A stretch of DNA of 64,000 nucleotides from Syngnathus acus (taxonomy: Eukaryota; Chordata; Actinopteri; Syngnathiformes; Syngnathidae), in assembly GCF_901709675.1 (NCBI RefSeq), contig NC_051093.1, forward strand, positions 8,609,553-8,673,552, read 5' to 3'. The translations under genes were made by a program, and so were the position numbers. A model generated the notes under the pieces. The model had not been told where the DNA came from. It ran no database searches and was given only the letters and a program-made list of their open reading frames with translations. Each line of letters opens with the position of its first letter. The stretch's first letter is position 1. This document shows positions 1 through 11,300 of the stretch, one piece after another.

Positions 1-192
1 ATGAATAATATCACAACTAATTGTTCACGCTGAAAAAGCTTGACTATTTCTATAACGGTGCAAAGACAGATAGAGTAAAGGAGGAGTTGGTAGTGTGACT
101 AGACCAAGCTTATAGTCAACAAATACCACAAATAGGAGTGAGCTTATCAGGTGAACAATAAGAACGGGGACTTGACGTCAACGCTTTCTAAC

Positions 193-3100
193 CTGAGAGT
201 AGCTAGCCCTGCCGTCTTCCTCGCTATCTCCCAGCTGGATGACATCATCTTCCTCATCTTCTTCATCCAGTTCGCTTTCTGTGCTTTCCCCTTTCACGTG
301 TCCAACTCCTCGTTCTTCCTCCTTTGCATGCACGCTAAGTCTGTCAGAGGGGATGGTGGGCTCGTCCGACGCCTCCGTCGGAGCTCTGATCAAAATGTAC
401 CGAGAGGTTTCAAACTTAGTATGTTGTTGACATATCAATTTAGATTGGAAATAAGCCATCTGATTGTCGCTCACCTGTGAATGCTTGTCCCTACGTCATC
501 CTCCTGCATGTCGTTGGTCTCTGTGAGCTCCTCTTCTGTCTCCTCTGGGTGAGTGGGAGGAGGTCTGGGTAAATCTGAAGCCTTGGAAAGCATCTACACA
601 AATAAAGGGGAGGATAGAAAGGAGTATAAGTGCGGCCATTGATTTGCAATTATCTGTGTGCACGTATATTTATATACCTTGTAATGTTTCTCCAGAAAGT
701 GCTGATGTTGCTGCTGAACTACAAGTTGCTGGAGGGCCTGGGGCGACTGGGGCAAAGGTGCGCTCTGGGTACGAGTTAAAGATCGATGGCGGGGCAACTT
801 GTTGACGCATCGCATGCCGCTCGACACGCCTCTTTCTGCTGTAACCAAGGGCGACTGGCTGTACATAGGGACTGATTGGGTGGAAGATCAAGAGTTAAAA
901 AAAAAAAAAAATGGATATATTTCATTTTGGTTTCATGTGTCATACGTGTACCCGATAGCATTGCCGTTTGCTGTCTGGCCTGCTCCAGTAGTAGCACGTG
1001 CTGTAATAATGACGAATGAGCAGAGTGCGAGCTCGGAGTCTCGACATCGTGTCCCACCCCTGAAAAAGAAATAAATAATATATAAATAAACAAGAAATGA
1101 AATAAAAAGAAACATTTTATTTGAACATCTATTCATGTTTAGCTACATTGCCCATTCTTTACTGAGTAAGGCTTTGCTCAGCGTTGATACAATTGTGTAT
1201 ACAAAAGTATAAGAACAGAATCGATAACGCATACCTGCAGGGAGAGAGGATGTGGAGAGAAACTTCCCAGTTAGCGCTCCACCTGCCCGAAGTGACTGAA
1301 TGGCTTGACGCTCGGCCTCCTGTTGGCTTGACAACTTCTGGGATGCCTGTGAAAGAAACTGTAATGTTACTTTCATTCATTACAAACCAGAATGAAATGT
1401 GTGTGTGTGTGTGTGTGTGTGTGTCTTTTGCCTACCGTGATGTGTGTGTTAGCAGGAAGTCCTAAGGAGATATTGGGCAGAGAAGGTGAGGTGTAGAGAC
1501 TTAGTGGACTCAGCGTCCCATCGGCTCCTAGCGTCTGATGAAGGGATCTAAGCTGCAGACACACGGAATGGTTACAAAGTAGTCGACGAGTGACTCGTGG
1601 CTGAGCACGTGTGTTTGTATACCTCGGTCTGTATGTTGGGTACAGAACCAGTGTTGCCATTAGCAATGGCTGAATTGGAACTATTGGGACTGCTGGGCCC
1701 TGAACCTGGAGCGCTACTACAGAGAGGAGAGACTGGGGGAAAAAATAAACACATTATGGAATTTGCACCATATTTCGCCACAATATTCACCAGAATAATA
1801 TTTCATCGCGTTATTTAGTAACCTGAAATCTCAATGGCTCTTTTCTTGAAGGTGCTAATGACAGTTCCATCTTTCCTTCGGAGGAGTGGAGAGCTCCGCC
1901 TCTCTGCGACTTTCTGTTTCAACCGTGAACGCACCTTCAGGTTAGGCTCAGACACTAAATGACAGAAAAAGGAGGAAGCGTGAAGAGAGAAAACGTCACA
2001 TCTTAGAGCTAATCTGTTTCACATGAGCGATTAAGTAGACTTGAGAGGAAGATTTTTTGCAGATCTCCATTGTGTCAAATGACAAAAACCCGGTGTTGCT
2101 TTAGAACGCAATTCACGTGCACCTCAGGAACAAAATGTTTTTGCCAAGAGTCACAATGGAACCCCTACGACTACCATTCAGATTTACTTTTCATATTCTC
2201 TACTCAATTCTTTTGGCAATTTTCTTCCTTGTGAAATGGCAACCAGCCTTTCTTTTTTTTTTTCTGCCTGCTTGGTAGTCAAAGCACTTTTCCAATGTCA
2301 CCGAGTCATTGAGAGTCTAATTAATCGGGGTTGGCATATGGTGTTCGCACGCTGATGACGCAGCATCACAAGGAACTGGAGGTTTGTTATCTTGCTTGAG
2401 GATACGTCAACAGCCTCCCATTAAAACAAGGTGAGCGTTGACCTTGCAATCACCTGAACCAAAACACTCCGCACCATCTTTTGAGCGAAAACCAAATTAC
2501 AACGACGCTAAATCCATTGTTCCGGGAAAAGCATTCCATCAATTCTGCATTTCCTTTCCTGTTCATTGTCACCGTATTTGTATCCCCTACCTGTTTTGCG
2601 GAGCGGAAAGTCATCCTTGCCCTCGTAGTTACCCAGTAACGTGGGAAGTTTGTAAGATGGAAGAGTTCCTGGAGTGTTACTCTGGGGTGGTGAATTTTGT
2701 TCCAGGGAAATGTTCTGGCCTCCCCTGCAGACACACAAAAAGGTAACCAAACATTTTAGCAGAGTTTGGGGGAAATGTCAAAACAGGTCGCAGACAATAT
2801 CAATCAAAAGTGAACATTTATACATTTACGGCAGATGAATCGCACGTGGTCATCGATGTCAGTGAGTGTTACCGAGTCAAAGGTCGTATAAGTCGAGGGA
2901 ATTTGTTAGCCTGAGGAAAACACGAAAAGCACGCGGCGGCGTGCCTGCTCTATTAATATTGCTCGCAGAAATACTTACCAGCACTTTGAGGAGAAGGAAT
3001 GGTTCAGTCCGCCGATACCAGGTTCTTTCTTATTCAGAAGGAATTCCTGCAATTTCAACTTGACCTCGGTACTGGCGATGGCACCTTTTATAACACACAA

Positions 3101-6100
3101 ACAAATGTCAGTAATGCAAAGACCTTTTTGTCTTATGCATTGTGGGGGGGGGGGGGGGGGGGGGGGGGGAAGCAATGCGCTGGCTGTTGCATTCTGGGGA
3201 AAAGAAGCGCTAAAGCAACTCACTCTCTTTGCCTTTCTCCTTATTCCGAAGTAGAAGCAGCTGTTGCTCCAGTCGTTGTTTCTCCTGCTCTTCGTGTCTT
3301 TGTTGTTCCAGTTTTCGCTTCTGCTCCAACTCTTGCTGACGCTTTGCTGCCAGCAGTTCCTGTTGTTGCTTACAAACGATATAATTAGCGGAATGACAAC
3401 AAATGTAAAATCATGCTGTCATGTGACTGACAAAAAAGAATCTTTTTCAAAGCATATACATGAAATACCTTCAGGTGTTCCTGTAGCTGGACTTCATGTT
3501 GTCTGGTTAGCACTTCATGTTTTTTCTGGAATTCAGCAAATAGCAGTTGTTTCTGGAGTTCTTGCTGCTGTTTAAGTAGTACTAGTTCATGCTGGAGCTG
3601 CTGCTCTCTCAAAGTGGTGTCCACTCCTGCAGTTCCCACTGGCAAAGATCCCAACCTGGGCTCGGTGCGCAGGTCGACGGGGCCTCCTCCACCACCTGAG
3701 CCTTCTTCCGAACCTGGGAACCATTTACGTTTTTAGTCACACCAGTAAAAAAAGAAAAGCATCATGGAGAAGCGGAAAAAAAAACATACATGCACACACT
3801 GCTTCATTCACACATACACTAAAACCCCCCAAATAAAATCTCTTATCCAAGTGAGGATGCAAAATATCACCCTTGATGATATCTCATGAAGGTCAAACGA
3901 GCCTGTTAAAGCATGAATTCACACGCCCGAGGTATTATTCCATACAAGTGCACTTGGTTTGGTGCGTCAGACATTTGCGTTTCCATCACAAGACTTTGTG
4001 CTTGAGGGTATTTTAGTAAGCAATGACGCATTTTAGGAACTTTTATGTATCAGAGAGTTGTAGTTTGTTACATTTTGTAAGACTGGCAAATTGAGCAAAA
4101 CAGGATCATTACCCTCTGAATGCGTGCCCAATATTTAGGACACCAAGGTTCATAGCAATGCAAATCAGCTTTGACCGTAGACAAAGAAAACAAAAAAATA
4201 TCTCTGCGATCAAATTAGGGGATGACATTAGTTGACGTAAGCATGGCTGTCGATCAATCATACAATTACGAAAAATTCAAGCCCATCTGAAACGGTGACA
4301 GTGTTGCATTAAATCCATTCGCGGTGGCCACCAACACTAATATTTCTACAGACAGAAAATTTCCGTCCCAGGCGTGCACAACCAAGAAGCAAAGGGACAC
4401 TCACCACCTTCTCCAGCCACTCCTCCACTTGCTGTTCCTGCCGGGCTCTGCATGCCTGATGGGAGGCTGCTTTTCACCTCCACGACTGCGAGAGAAAGAG
4501 AATTACTGATTGGTCTGGACATTGTTGTCGGAGGCACAACGCGATCTGCCAACAACCAAGAGATGCATTGAGAGAATGTAAGAAGAAAGGAATGCAGCAT
4601 CCTGACGACTGTTATATAGCCTCAAGATTTGCACGAGTCGAATATGTGATGTGCCAATCTTCTCACTAATCAGTCAAAACAAAGAAACAAACAAATATGT
4701 GACTGCTTTGTTACAGTTGCAGTAAAATGCGCTATAGAACTAAAGTTTTATTGTACGGTATTTTGCCACTTGCTTTGTTTTGCCACTTGCTGTCGACTAA
4801 AAATGACATCACCGTTTTCAAACTGGAACACTATTTGTAAGTTGCAAATATGATAACACCGCACGTGCCGTCATTATTTATAAAAGATAAAGCTCAAGGT
4901 GTCGTGGTTATTTCCACAGGCACAATTTGTTCATTCGGGGGTCTTGCGTACCTCACTTTCTTCACTGCTGTTTTAAATGACATTTTTACGATATCAAAAA
5001 GGCGACCTTGTATGTATATAGTGTATTTAGTTGGATATCAGTCAGACTAGACAAGTCAAGGCTCAGTAACTTCAGAATAGACACCCCTAATTAGCTTATC
5101 GGCTTCTGTCAGCGACACTAATCACTGGATGTGTGTGTTTGTGTGCGTGTGTGTGTAGGGTGGGACTTTTGAGAAGCGAGCCAACAGTGACCCTGATGTG
5201 CCACATTCTGTTGGCTACTGTCTCTTGAGCTCATCTGATCCCTGATAATGGATTAGGCTACTTCCTGAAGATGCTAAAAAGTATATTAGAGCAGCAGGGC
5301 ATTTCCTATCTGCTGGCTGGACAGGAAATTAAATCAGACCGTCCTCACAAAGAATTAGGATTTTGGACCTTTGGAACTGACATTATCCGTGGCTTGGGTG
5401 TCACGTTGCACGTATAAGTTTGGTTCATTTACTTTGATGCCATTTTAACAATACAAAATAGGAGGTAAGCAACATCCACATTGAGGCTAAGCTTGTTAGC
5501 TCTGTCCTGGCTAGAGAGAGGAGAACCGTCATTCAAATCCTGACCGTCTTTTCTCTCAATCAGACTTTCTGACTTACACTTGAGGAAATGGCGCTTGTGC
5601 AAATATAAGTTATTTTAAAAAAAAATGATATTGGTGGCATTAGTTCTTTAAAAATATGCCCCACACATGCAAAGACATACAACCAAAGAATCAAGGCAGT
5701 TTTATATTTGGTGCTGTGTGACCATTCAGTTGGCTCAGTCAACTGCGGTTGGTGCTGCTGCTGCTATGAAAAAAAGAAAAAGAAAAATGTTGGCAAGAGC
5801 CAAAGCGTCTAAAACTGAATTCTGGTAGATAAACACGATGTGTGTCTGTGAATATGTGTGCAGCCACTCACTTCTCAATTACCTAAACAAATATTCTGGT
5901 GTTTCACGGTGACGCACGTGTCTCCCTTTCCACTACAACACACACACTGTCCCGATGTGTATGTGTGTATGTGAGACTGGACTGTGAGTGTGTGTACAAC
6001 AGCCCTCTTGGCAAGAGAGCAGCATTCCACAGCAGCCAGCTTCTGACGTCAAACTAAAGACATTTATAGTCCTGTAAACACACACACAAACTCACACTAA

Positions 6101-8342
6101 CGTACAGTGTGGCAAAGAGGCGGGTGGAATTAACTTCTCGCTCAATAATATGAGTCTCTTAACGGTTAGATGCAATTCGACACAAACAAAGATATGGATC
6201 AGAGCAAATGCAACAATAAAATAATAAAAAAATACATCCAGCTTGTCCATAAAATTAAAATTCTCTACTGGAGCAAATCATGATTTTAACACTATTAGAA
6301 TAGAGTTAATCGAGTACTTGTCGGGCTTGGCAATAAATGAAGAAAATATTCAAAGAACTTTTCTAACTCTCACGGAGAATTTTTATTATTCTAAATTAGT
6401 TTCAGTCGTCATTAGTCAAGACTATAATTGCAGTCATCGTTTGGAGGCGTCAATTACTTTGGCAGGGAATTTCCATCTTTAAAAAGACAAAGGACAGGTT
6501 AAAGTTTTGTTTATAAATTAATTCTTTGTTTCTCTTCTTCCATAATTTATTCTTCCCTGCAGTGCTACTGCAGAGTGTTATTTGGGGAAAACAATCTCCA
6601 TCTTTCCTTTCCTTTGCTCTTTCCCTGTCTTGTTCATAATGCACCGCTCCGGCAAAATAGACACAATGACGTCAGCCCTGCAAAACAGCAGAGGGACACA
6701 GTGAGGAAGACCGAAAAGGTAAAAATAGTGTAATGGCCGTGTGTGCTTTGGACAAATTAGAAGCCTACAGTTAGAGAGAGTAGTCACATGTGTCTTGTTG
6801 CCATAGGGAATGATGGGTGGGCCAGATGCATGATGGGATAGTTCGGTCATCCAGAGAGATGCTGTCTCAATGTTGCGTTACATAAAGAAGCCTCCATTTT
6901 TCTTTCTTTTTATGCCACTCTATTCAAATTTGTCCACAGTCAGGTGACTCAGCAAAAAAAGTTGACAATCACTCATTTAGAGGACGAAAGGCACACACAC
7001 TGATGGTAGTCAATCATAAGCCGTATCCTCGATCAATTACATTTCATTGGATTTATTTCAATTTGTAAGTGGAGCTGGGAAAAAGGGCATCCGCTTTGTA
7101 CGGTATTTTTAGATGAAAGTTGCGCTCGATGAAGTCTGTGACAAACGTCAACCACACGGTAGGACGGTTATTGCAATGGGTTACGTAATAGAAAACAGAT
7201 CATTATAATCATTAAGTGCAAAAGACAAGCATTACTCTATAACCGGAATGATTAATAAATGATGGCTTCAATTCAATGTGTTATTTGAATCGATGGATTG
7301 TGTACACGTATCGCCGCTTAAAACCTCCGCGCAAAAAAGCGTCTGGAGGTGGCCCACCAACGCCTCTGCTAAATTTAACTGCACTTTAGTGGAATCCCAG
7401 CTACCTTCACGAGACGTGCTCCTCACCTACAGACGAAAATATAAGTAACCACGGAGACGAGGATGGTCTTGCAATATTAGTTAGTATGTGTTGCATAACT
7501 GCATTCAAATTTCAAGTGCACCTTCTCAGGATGTTTGACTTAATACACAGCCTCAGAAGCATTCGATTTGTATTTTAATACAGGATTCAAGATTTTTTTT
7601 TAGGAGCAGATGAATATTAAATTCTCCAAAAAAAAAAAATCTTCAGTAGCTGATTTGTATTTATTTATAGAATTTGTTAAAAGGAATGATTTTTTTTTTT
7701 TAATCGAAGTTAATTGTATTTTGAAGGTTCTAATTGTATTTTGAAGGTTCTAATGTCTATTGCTAAAAACAGCCTTTCCTTAAGAACGACACATCCGTGT
7801 CAGAAATCAATGTGTCAACGGAGCAGGGGATTAGAGGCAATGTACGCATGTCTTGTTCCAAATAGATTTAGCTGTTGGCACCAAATCCCAACTCTGCTCA
7901 CCTCCCTGTACCTTTGTCCGATTGCCAGTCACACCTAAGCCTGCTTCACATTTCTATCTTGTCACTCCACTAACACTGTCGCCGTCGTGGAAGCGAATTT
8001 ATAAAGCATAACAAAGATGCAGGAATACAGTTGGAACCTTTACACAATCATCTCATTTATATGCAAAAGAAAGTATTGGCAGAGCAAACGAAGGCAGGGG
8101 TCCGCCGATCCTTTTCGTCAAACAACGTGAACATCCAGAAACAACACGAACTTGAAAAGCAATTAATAACGAGATTGATATATATCAATAAAAGACCCCC
8201 CCCCCCATCCCTGAGATGACTCACCGGCTGTGGGCATGGCAGTGGTGGAGCCCCTGCTGCTACTCAGGAGCTCCAGAGGCTGTTGGCTGTCTGTGCCGGC
8301 AGAGGAAAAACACGACTCCGTCTCATAAATGGTCTGCAACAT
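193..8342 (-). CDS. hdac5: Histone deacetylase 5, N-terminal half (partial, runs off left edge)
   Basis: Class IIa deacetylase that represses MEF2-dependent transcription and shuttles out of the nucleus when phosphorylated. Coding exons in transcript order: 8225-8342 (ATG at 8340-8342), 4405-4485, 3469-3713, 3224-3368, 2979-3084, 2591-2724, 1823-1954, 1623-1732, 1436-1552, 1235-1346, 952-1059, 678-871, 475-593, 193-385. All have GT..AG borders and matching phases, giving 638 codons. Visible in order: N-terminus [12 protein letters not shown], a PVDLR CtBP-type motif, a glutamine-rich coiled coil, the MEF2-binding helix [13 protein letters not shown], a first 14-3-3 serine in LRKTVSEPNLK, a basic NLS, the [15 protein letters not shown] block, a second 14-3-3 serine in [13 protein letters not shown], and an acidic stretch. 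The catalytic domain lies left of the window. Blocks such as [13 protein letters not shown] point to HDAC5 rather than HDAC4 or HDAC9; the teleost paralogue is not resolved. Confidence 0.95.
1399..1424. repeat. (TG)13 microsatellite in a short hdac5 intron
   Basis: A perfect dinucleotide tract inside the 89-bp intron 1347-1435; on the transcribed sense strand it is (CA)n beginning about 11 nt after the donor. Confidence 0.95.
1823..3084 (-). CDS. hdac5: hdac5 MEF2-binding, NLS and first 14-3-3 site exons
   Basis: Three exons (2979-3084, 2591-2724, 1823-1954). The first holds the amphipathic MEF2-interaction helix [15 protein letters not shown]. The second is a proline/serine linker ending DDFPLRKT. 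The codon split by the next intron gives LRKTVSEPNLK, in which the serine matches the CaMK/PKD-phosphorylated 14-3-3 docking site (Ser259 in human HDAC5). Basic clusters follow ([25 protein letters not shown]), the class IIa nuclear localisation signal. Position 2 after the threonine is V where human has A. Confidence 0.93.
3144..3169. repeat. 26-base poly-G run in a short hdac5 intron
   Basis: Uninterrupted G homopolymer (C on the hdac5 sense strand) within intron 3085-3223. Its length is likely variable or uncertain in assembly. Confidence 0.95.
3224..3713 (-). CDS. hdac5: hdac5 glutamine-rich coiled-coil exons (two exons)
   Basis: Exons 3469-3713 and 3224-3368 encode the glutamine-rich coiled coil through which class IIa deacetylases self-associate. 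The first opens with a glycine run and PVDLR, then enters [20 protein letters not shown] and continues with [20 protein letters not shown]. The second is almost entirely Q, E, K, R and L (starting [16 protein letters not shown] and ending [12 protein letters not shown]). The phase 0 junction after HLK joins the two without a frame change. By recall, the human HDAC5 counterpart of PVDLR is PVELR, so the fish protein keeps a better match to the CtBP consensus PxDLR. Confidence 0.93.
7711..7750. repeat. Two perfect tandem copies of a 20-bp unit
   Basis: The unit taattgtattttgaaggttc occurs at 7711-7730 and again at 7731-7750, in an hdac5 intron. Confidence 0.9.
8225..8342 (-). CDS. hdac5: hdac5 start-codon exon
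   Basis: The exon reads [12 protein letters not shown], then [11 protein letters not shown], and ends at a GT donor (phase 1) that joins exon 4405-4485 to give [13 protein letters not shown], the counterpart of the VTVEVK segment in other HDAC5 proteins. The ATG context (gcaccATG) is reasonable. The exon continues into 5'UTR; a pyrimidine-rich run followed by AG places a plausible acceptor near 8353-8355. A 3.7 kb intron separates this exon from the next. Confidence 0.85.
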
Positions 8343-8355
8343 GGTGCACAATCCT

Positions 8356-11300
8356 GACACCGTGGGATGCAACAGCATGCCAAAAGAAGAGAAGTGCTCT
8401 ACTTTCCCTCAAAACGATTCAGTTCCTTTTCATGAATACTGCCATGTATTCAAGAAGTGCGGCTTACTCATTTTGGGGAGGATATGAGTAATCATTTACA
8501 AGCTTTTTAAGTTGAAAGCTGCTTTTTTTCGAGGGGGGGAATAATTCTTTTAGCTCCAAAAATAAATTGGGGAAATTCCATTGAAAAATCCAAAACAATG
8601 CTGTGTTTGATTAGGGAATTCTTTGTTGAATTTCAAGTCGCTTTGTTGTAAATTTCTCCTCAAACTGATCCTCTTCTATGATGCAGAAAAGTCTTCCCTT
8701 GGGTTCAGCTGGAAGAATCGATCCAATTGAAAGGATGAATCGGAAGATGAGACCAATTGCGAGAAACTCCTTCGAATAGACTAAGCTTTGTACGGCGTGG
8801 TGTTTCTATATCATCTGGAGTCCAGATCCCTGCAGAGCCAGTTCCTTAACACTGTCTGGTCTTTCAAATCAAGAAGTTTGCCTCCTCTGGTGCATCCAAT
8901 CCAAGCCTTGCCCGAACAAAGTGAGGAAAATGGACAATCACTGAGAGCCACTTTGTAAAAGTTGCCACATTTCCACCGGCTGCAAAATGATGGACGCCAT
9001 CAGCTCCATGTGTGCAGTGGCTTTGCATCAGGATGGACTAGCTGCGAGCTGCAGCTGCGTCTTCGCCACTTCCCACAGCTAATAACACCGCACCAAAACA
9101 GATACGAGGAGACGCTGAATTCCCCTGCATCAAAGGATCCTCACGCTGTTCTCCTCCTGTCTGATGAGAGGCAGAGGAGGAGAGGAGGAAGATAAGGAAA
9201 GGCGAGGACATAAATAGCTTTGGGAGAGCACTCCCCGAGGTTCCATGCTTCCAAAATTAGAATCGAGTGCTGAGAGAACGATAGAGAGAGGGAAATGGAA
9301 GCAAAAGAGGGCGGGCGAGGAAGCCAATGACATGAAAAGAGAAAGAAAAACAAGGAAATCTTGTGGCAGCCCAAGACGAGCGGCGATACCAGCCTTCCGG
9401 AAAAATGAGCAGCCGAGGAGCCTATACTATCCTCTTATGACTCCGGTGAAGATTCACACCAAAAAAAAAAAAAAAAGGGGAAGGCTTGCTGCATTGGCAA
9501 CCTTCATACACCCACTAGAAATAAGTGCTGGTCAGACAGCTAATATTCACTGTCTGACAGTCATGTGTGTGTGCGCGGGCGTGTGTGTGGGTGTGTGTGG
9601 GTGTGTGTGTGTGTGCATACGAAAGTCGCTATGTGGCGCTCTCTGAGCTGTTTGAATGAAAGCAGTTGAGGGTTGGCAGAGAGTAGATCAATGACTGGCG
9701 AGGACGTTAAGACGGATAAACGGTCGCCGACAGCTTTTGTCCTTTCATTCGAAAAAGAAAAAAAAGTCATACGTTTGAGTCTTTCTTGCAGCTTTTATCG
9801 AATGAGGAATAAAGAAGAGACACTAAGATGGGAGTTGCAGGGGGGTGATGGAGGGACTGGAGATGAAAATAGCCTGCCTGAGAGAAGGAGGAGTTGGAGA
9901 TATAAATAGACAGAGAGAGAGAGAAAGAGAGAGAGAAAGCAAGAGATAAGCCTCTAGCTCTGGGGGGGGTAAGGTGTGGGACGGAATAGGGATGCACACC
10001 AATGTGATGTTTCTGGCCATGCACTTCCCGCAATTCACCTGTCAATCGCTCAGCGGGACTGCGAGCGTGACAACCGAGGAAGAATCTATCACTGCTGTAG
10101 GTGGCTGTGAGGGAGCAAGTTGGAAAGTGTCATCTCTCTCGCCCTCAACTCGCCACTTGCACAAAACATTCGTTTCAGGCTGTTGTCGGAGGTTCATTTT
10201 TTTTCTCATCCCTCGGACTGTAAATCGCTCCAGAGTATAAATTGCACGAGTCAAAATATGCATAATGAGGAAGAAGAAAAAGAACCAAGTTTTTTCAGAG
10301 TCTATAAAAGTCCATTTTCAAAACCATAACAAGGTTGAACAGTTCAAGAGCATTTGTTTCTGCAACCCTTCCAAAGCACAAAATGCAAGACCAAGACCTT
10401 CAGGATGTTGTCTGCACAAAATATAGGAGTGTGTTCAAGTGGGGCATTTTGGAGCGGTGCACCTGGGAGATGCCACCAAGCATGATCACGGTGTAAGCAA
10501 AAGCTGCACTGCGCACTTTGCTGTCGGTGTGGATATTATTAATTGAAACTACTGGCTGCTATTTATAGTATTTGTTTGCTCCATTCAGCCGTTGATTTTA
10601 AAGTGAAGCTGCTTGAAGTATACTCGAACGGAACGGACATTAGAATCATAAGATAAATGGTTATGACTCTTCTGTTTTTAGGCTGCCTTAACACCTGTTT
10701 CCTTTCCAGGAAAGAAAATCTCATTAAAACATTTTCATTAATTCGTCACCTTCATTCCACCTCCTCCTCACCCTCATCATCCTCACCTCCTGTGTAAACA
10801 GCTCTGGATGTCCATGGGCAGACTCGCGTACGTTTCAGTATGACTCACAGGCAGAATGCAAAAATCAAATCATATTTCTTTTCAAAAAAAAAAAATCCTG
10901 CTACAACATTATCATTTAGTCATGTTAAAATATGTATTTGAATTTTATTTCAATTTAGAGGGTGACGAAAAATATCTGATATCTCAAATGGTCTCACATA
11001 CTAAACACATCTGCTGAAGGTGTGTGTGTGTGTGTACTGCAGGATGACTCATCTCTGCGTTTCTATTTGAGGCGCATCAACCACTGGACTCACACTGTGT
11101 CTTTGTGTGTATCTACGTATGTGAGCGTGTGTGCATGTGCTTTATCTGTACCCATGACAACCAAATTACAGTCAGTGTGACAACTGACATTGCTCAGTGG
11201 GGGCTGGGGGGGGGGGGCACCAAGATGCATATATATTATATATATATATATATGAATGTCACATACTGTATGGCGGGGACACGCGCCAATTATATACTTT

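Noticed and set aside
2999-3388. Plus-strand frame with a glycine run opposite hdac5
   Set aside because: It is the antisense shadow of two hdac5 exons and the poly-G intron.
9245-9646. Plus-strand open frame of 133 codons
   Set aside because: Composed of purine-rich low complexity, a poly-A run and a GT repeat; no family resemblance and inside the hdac5 first intron.
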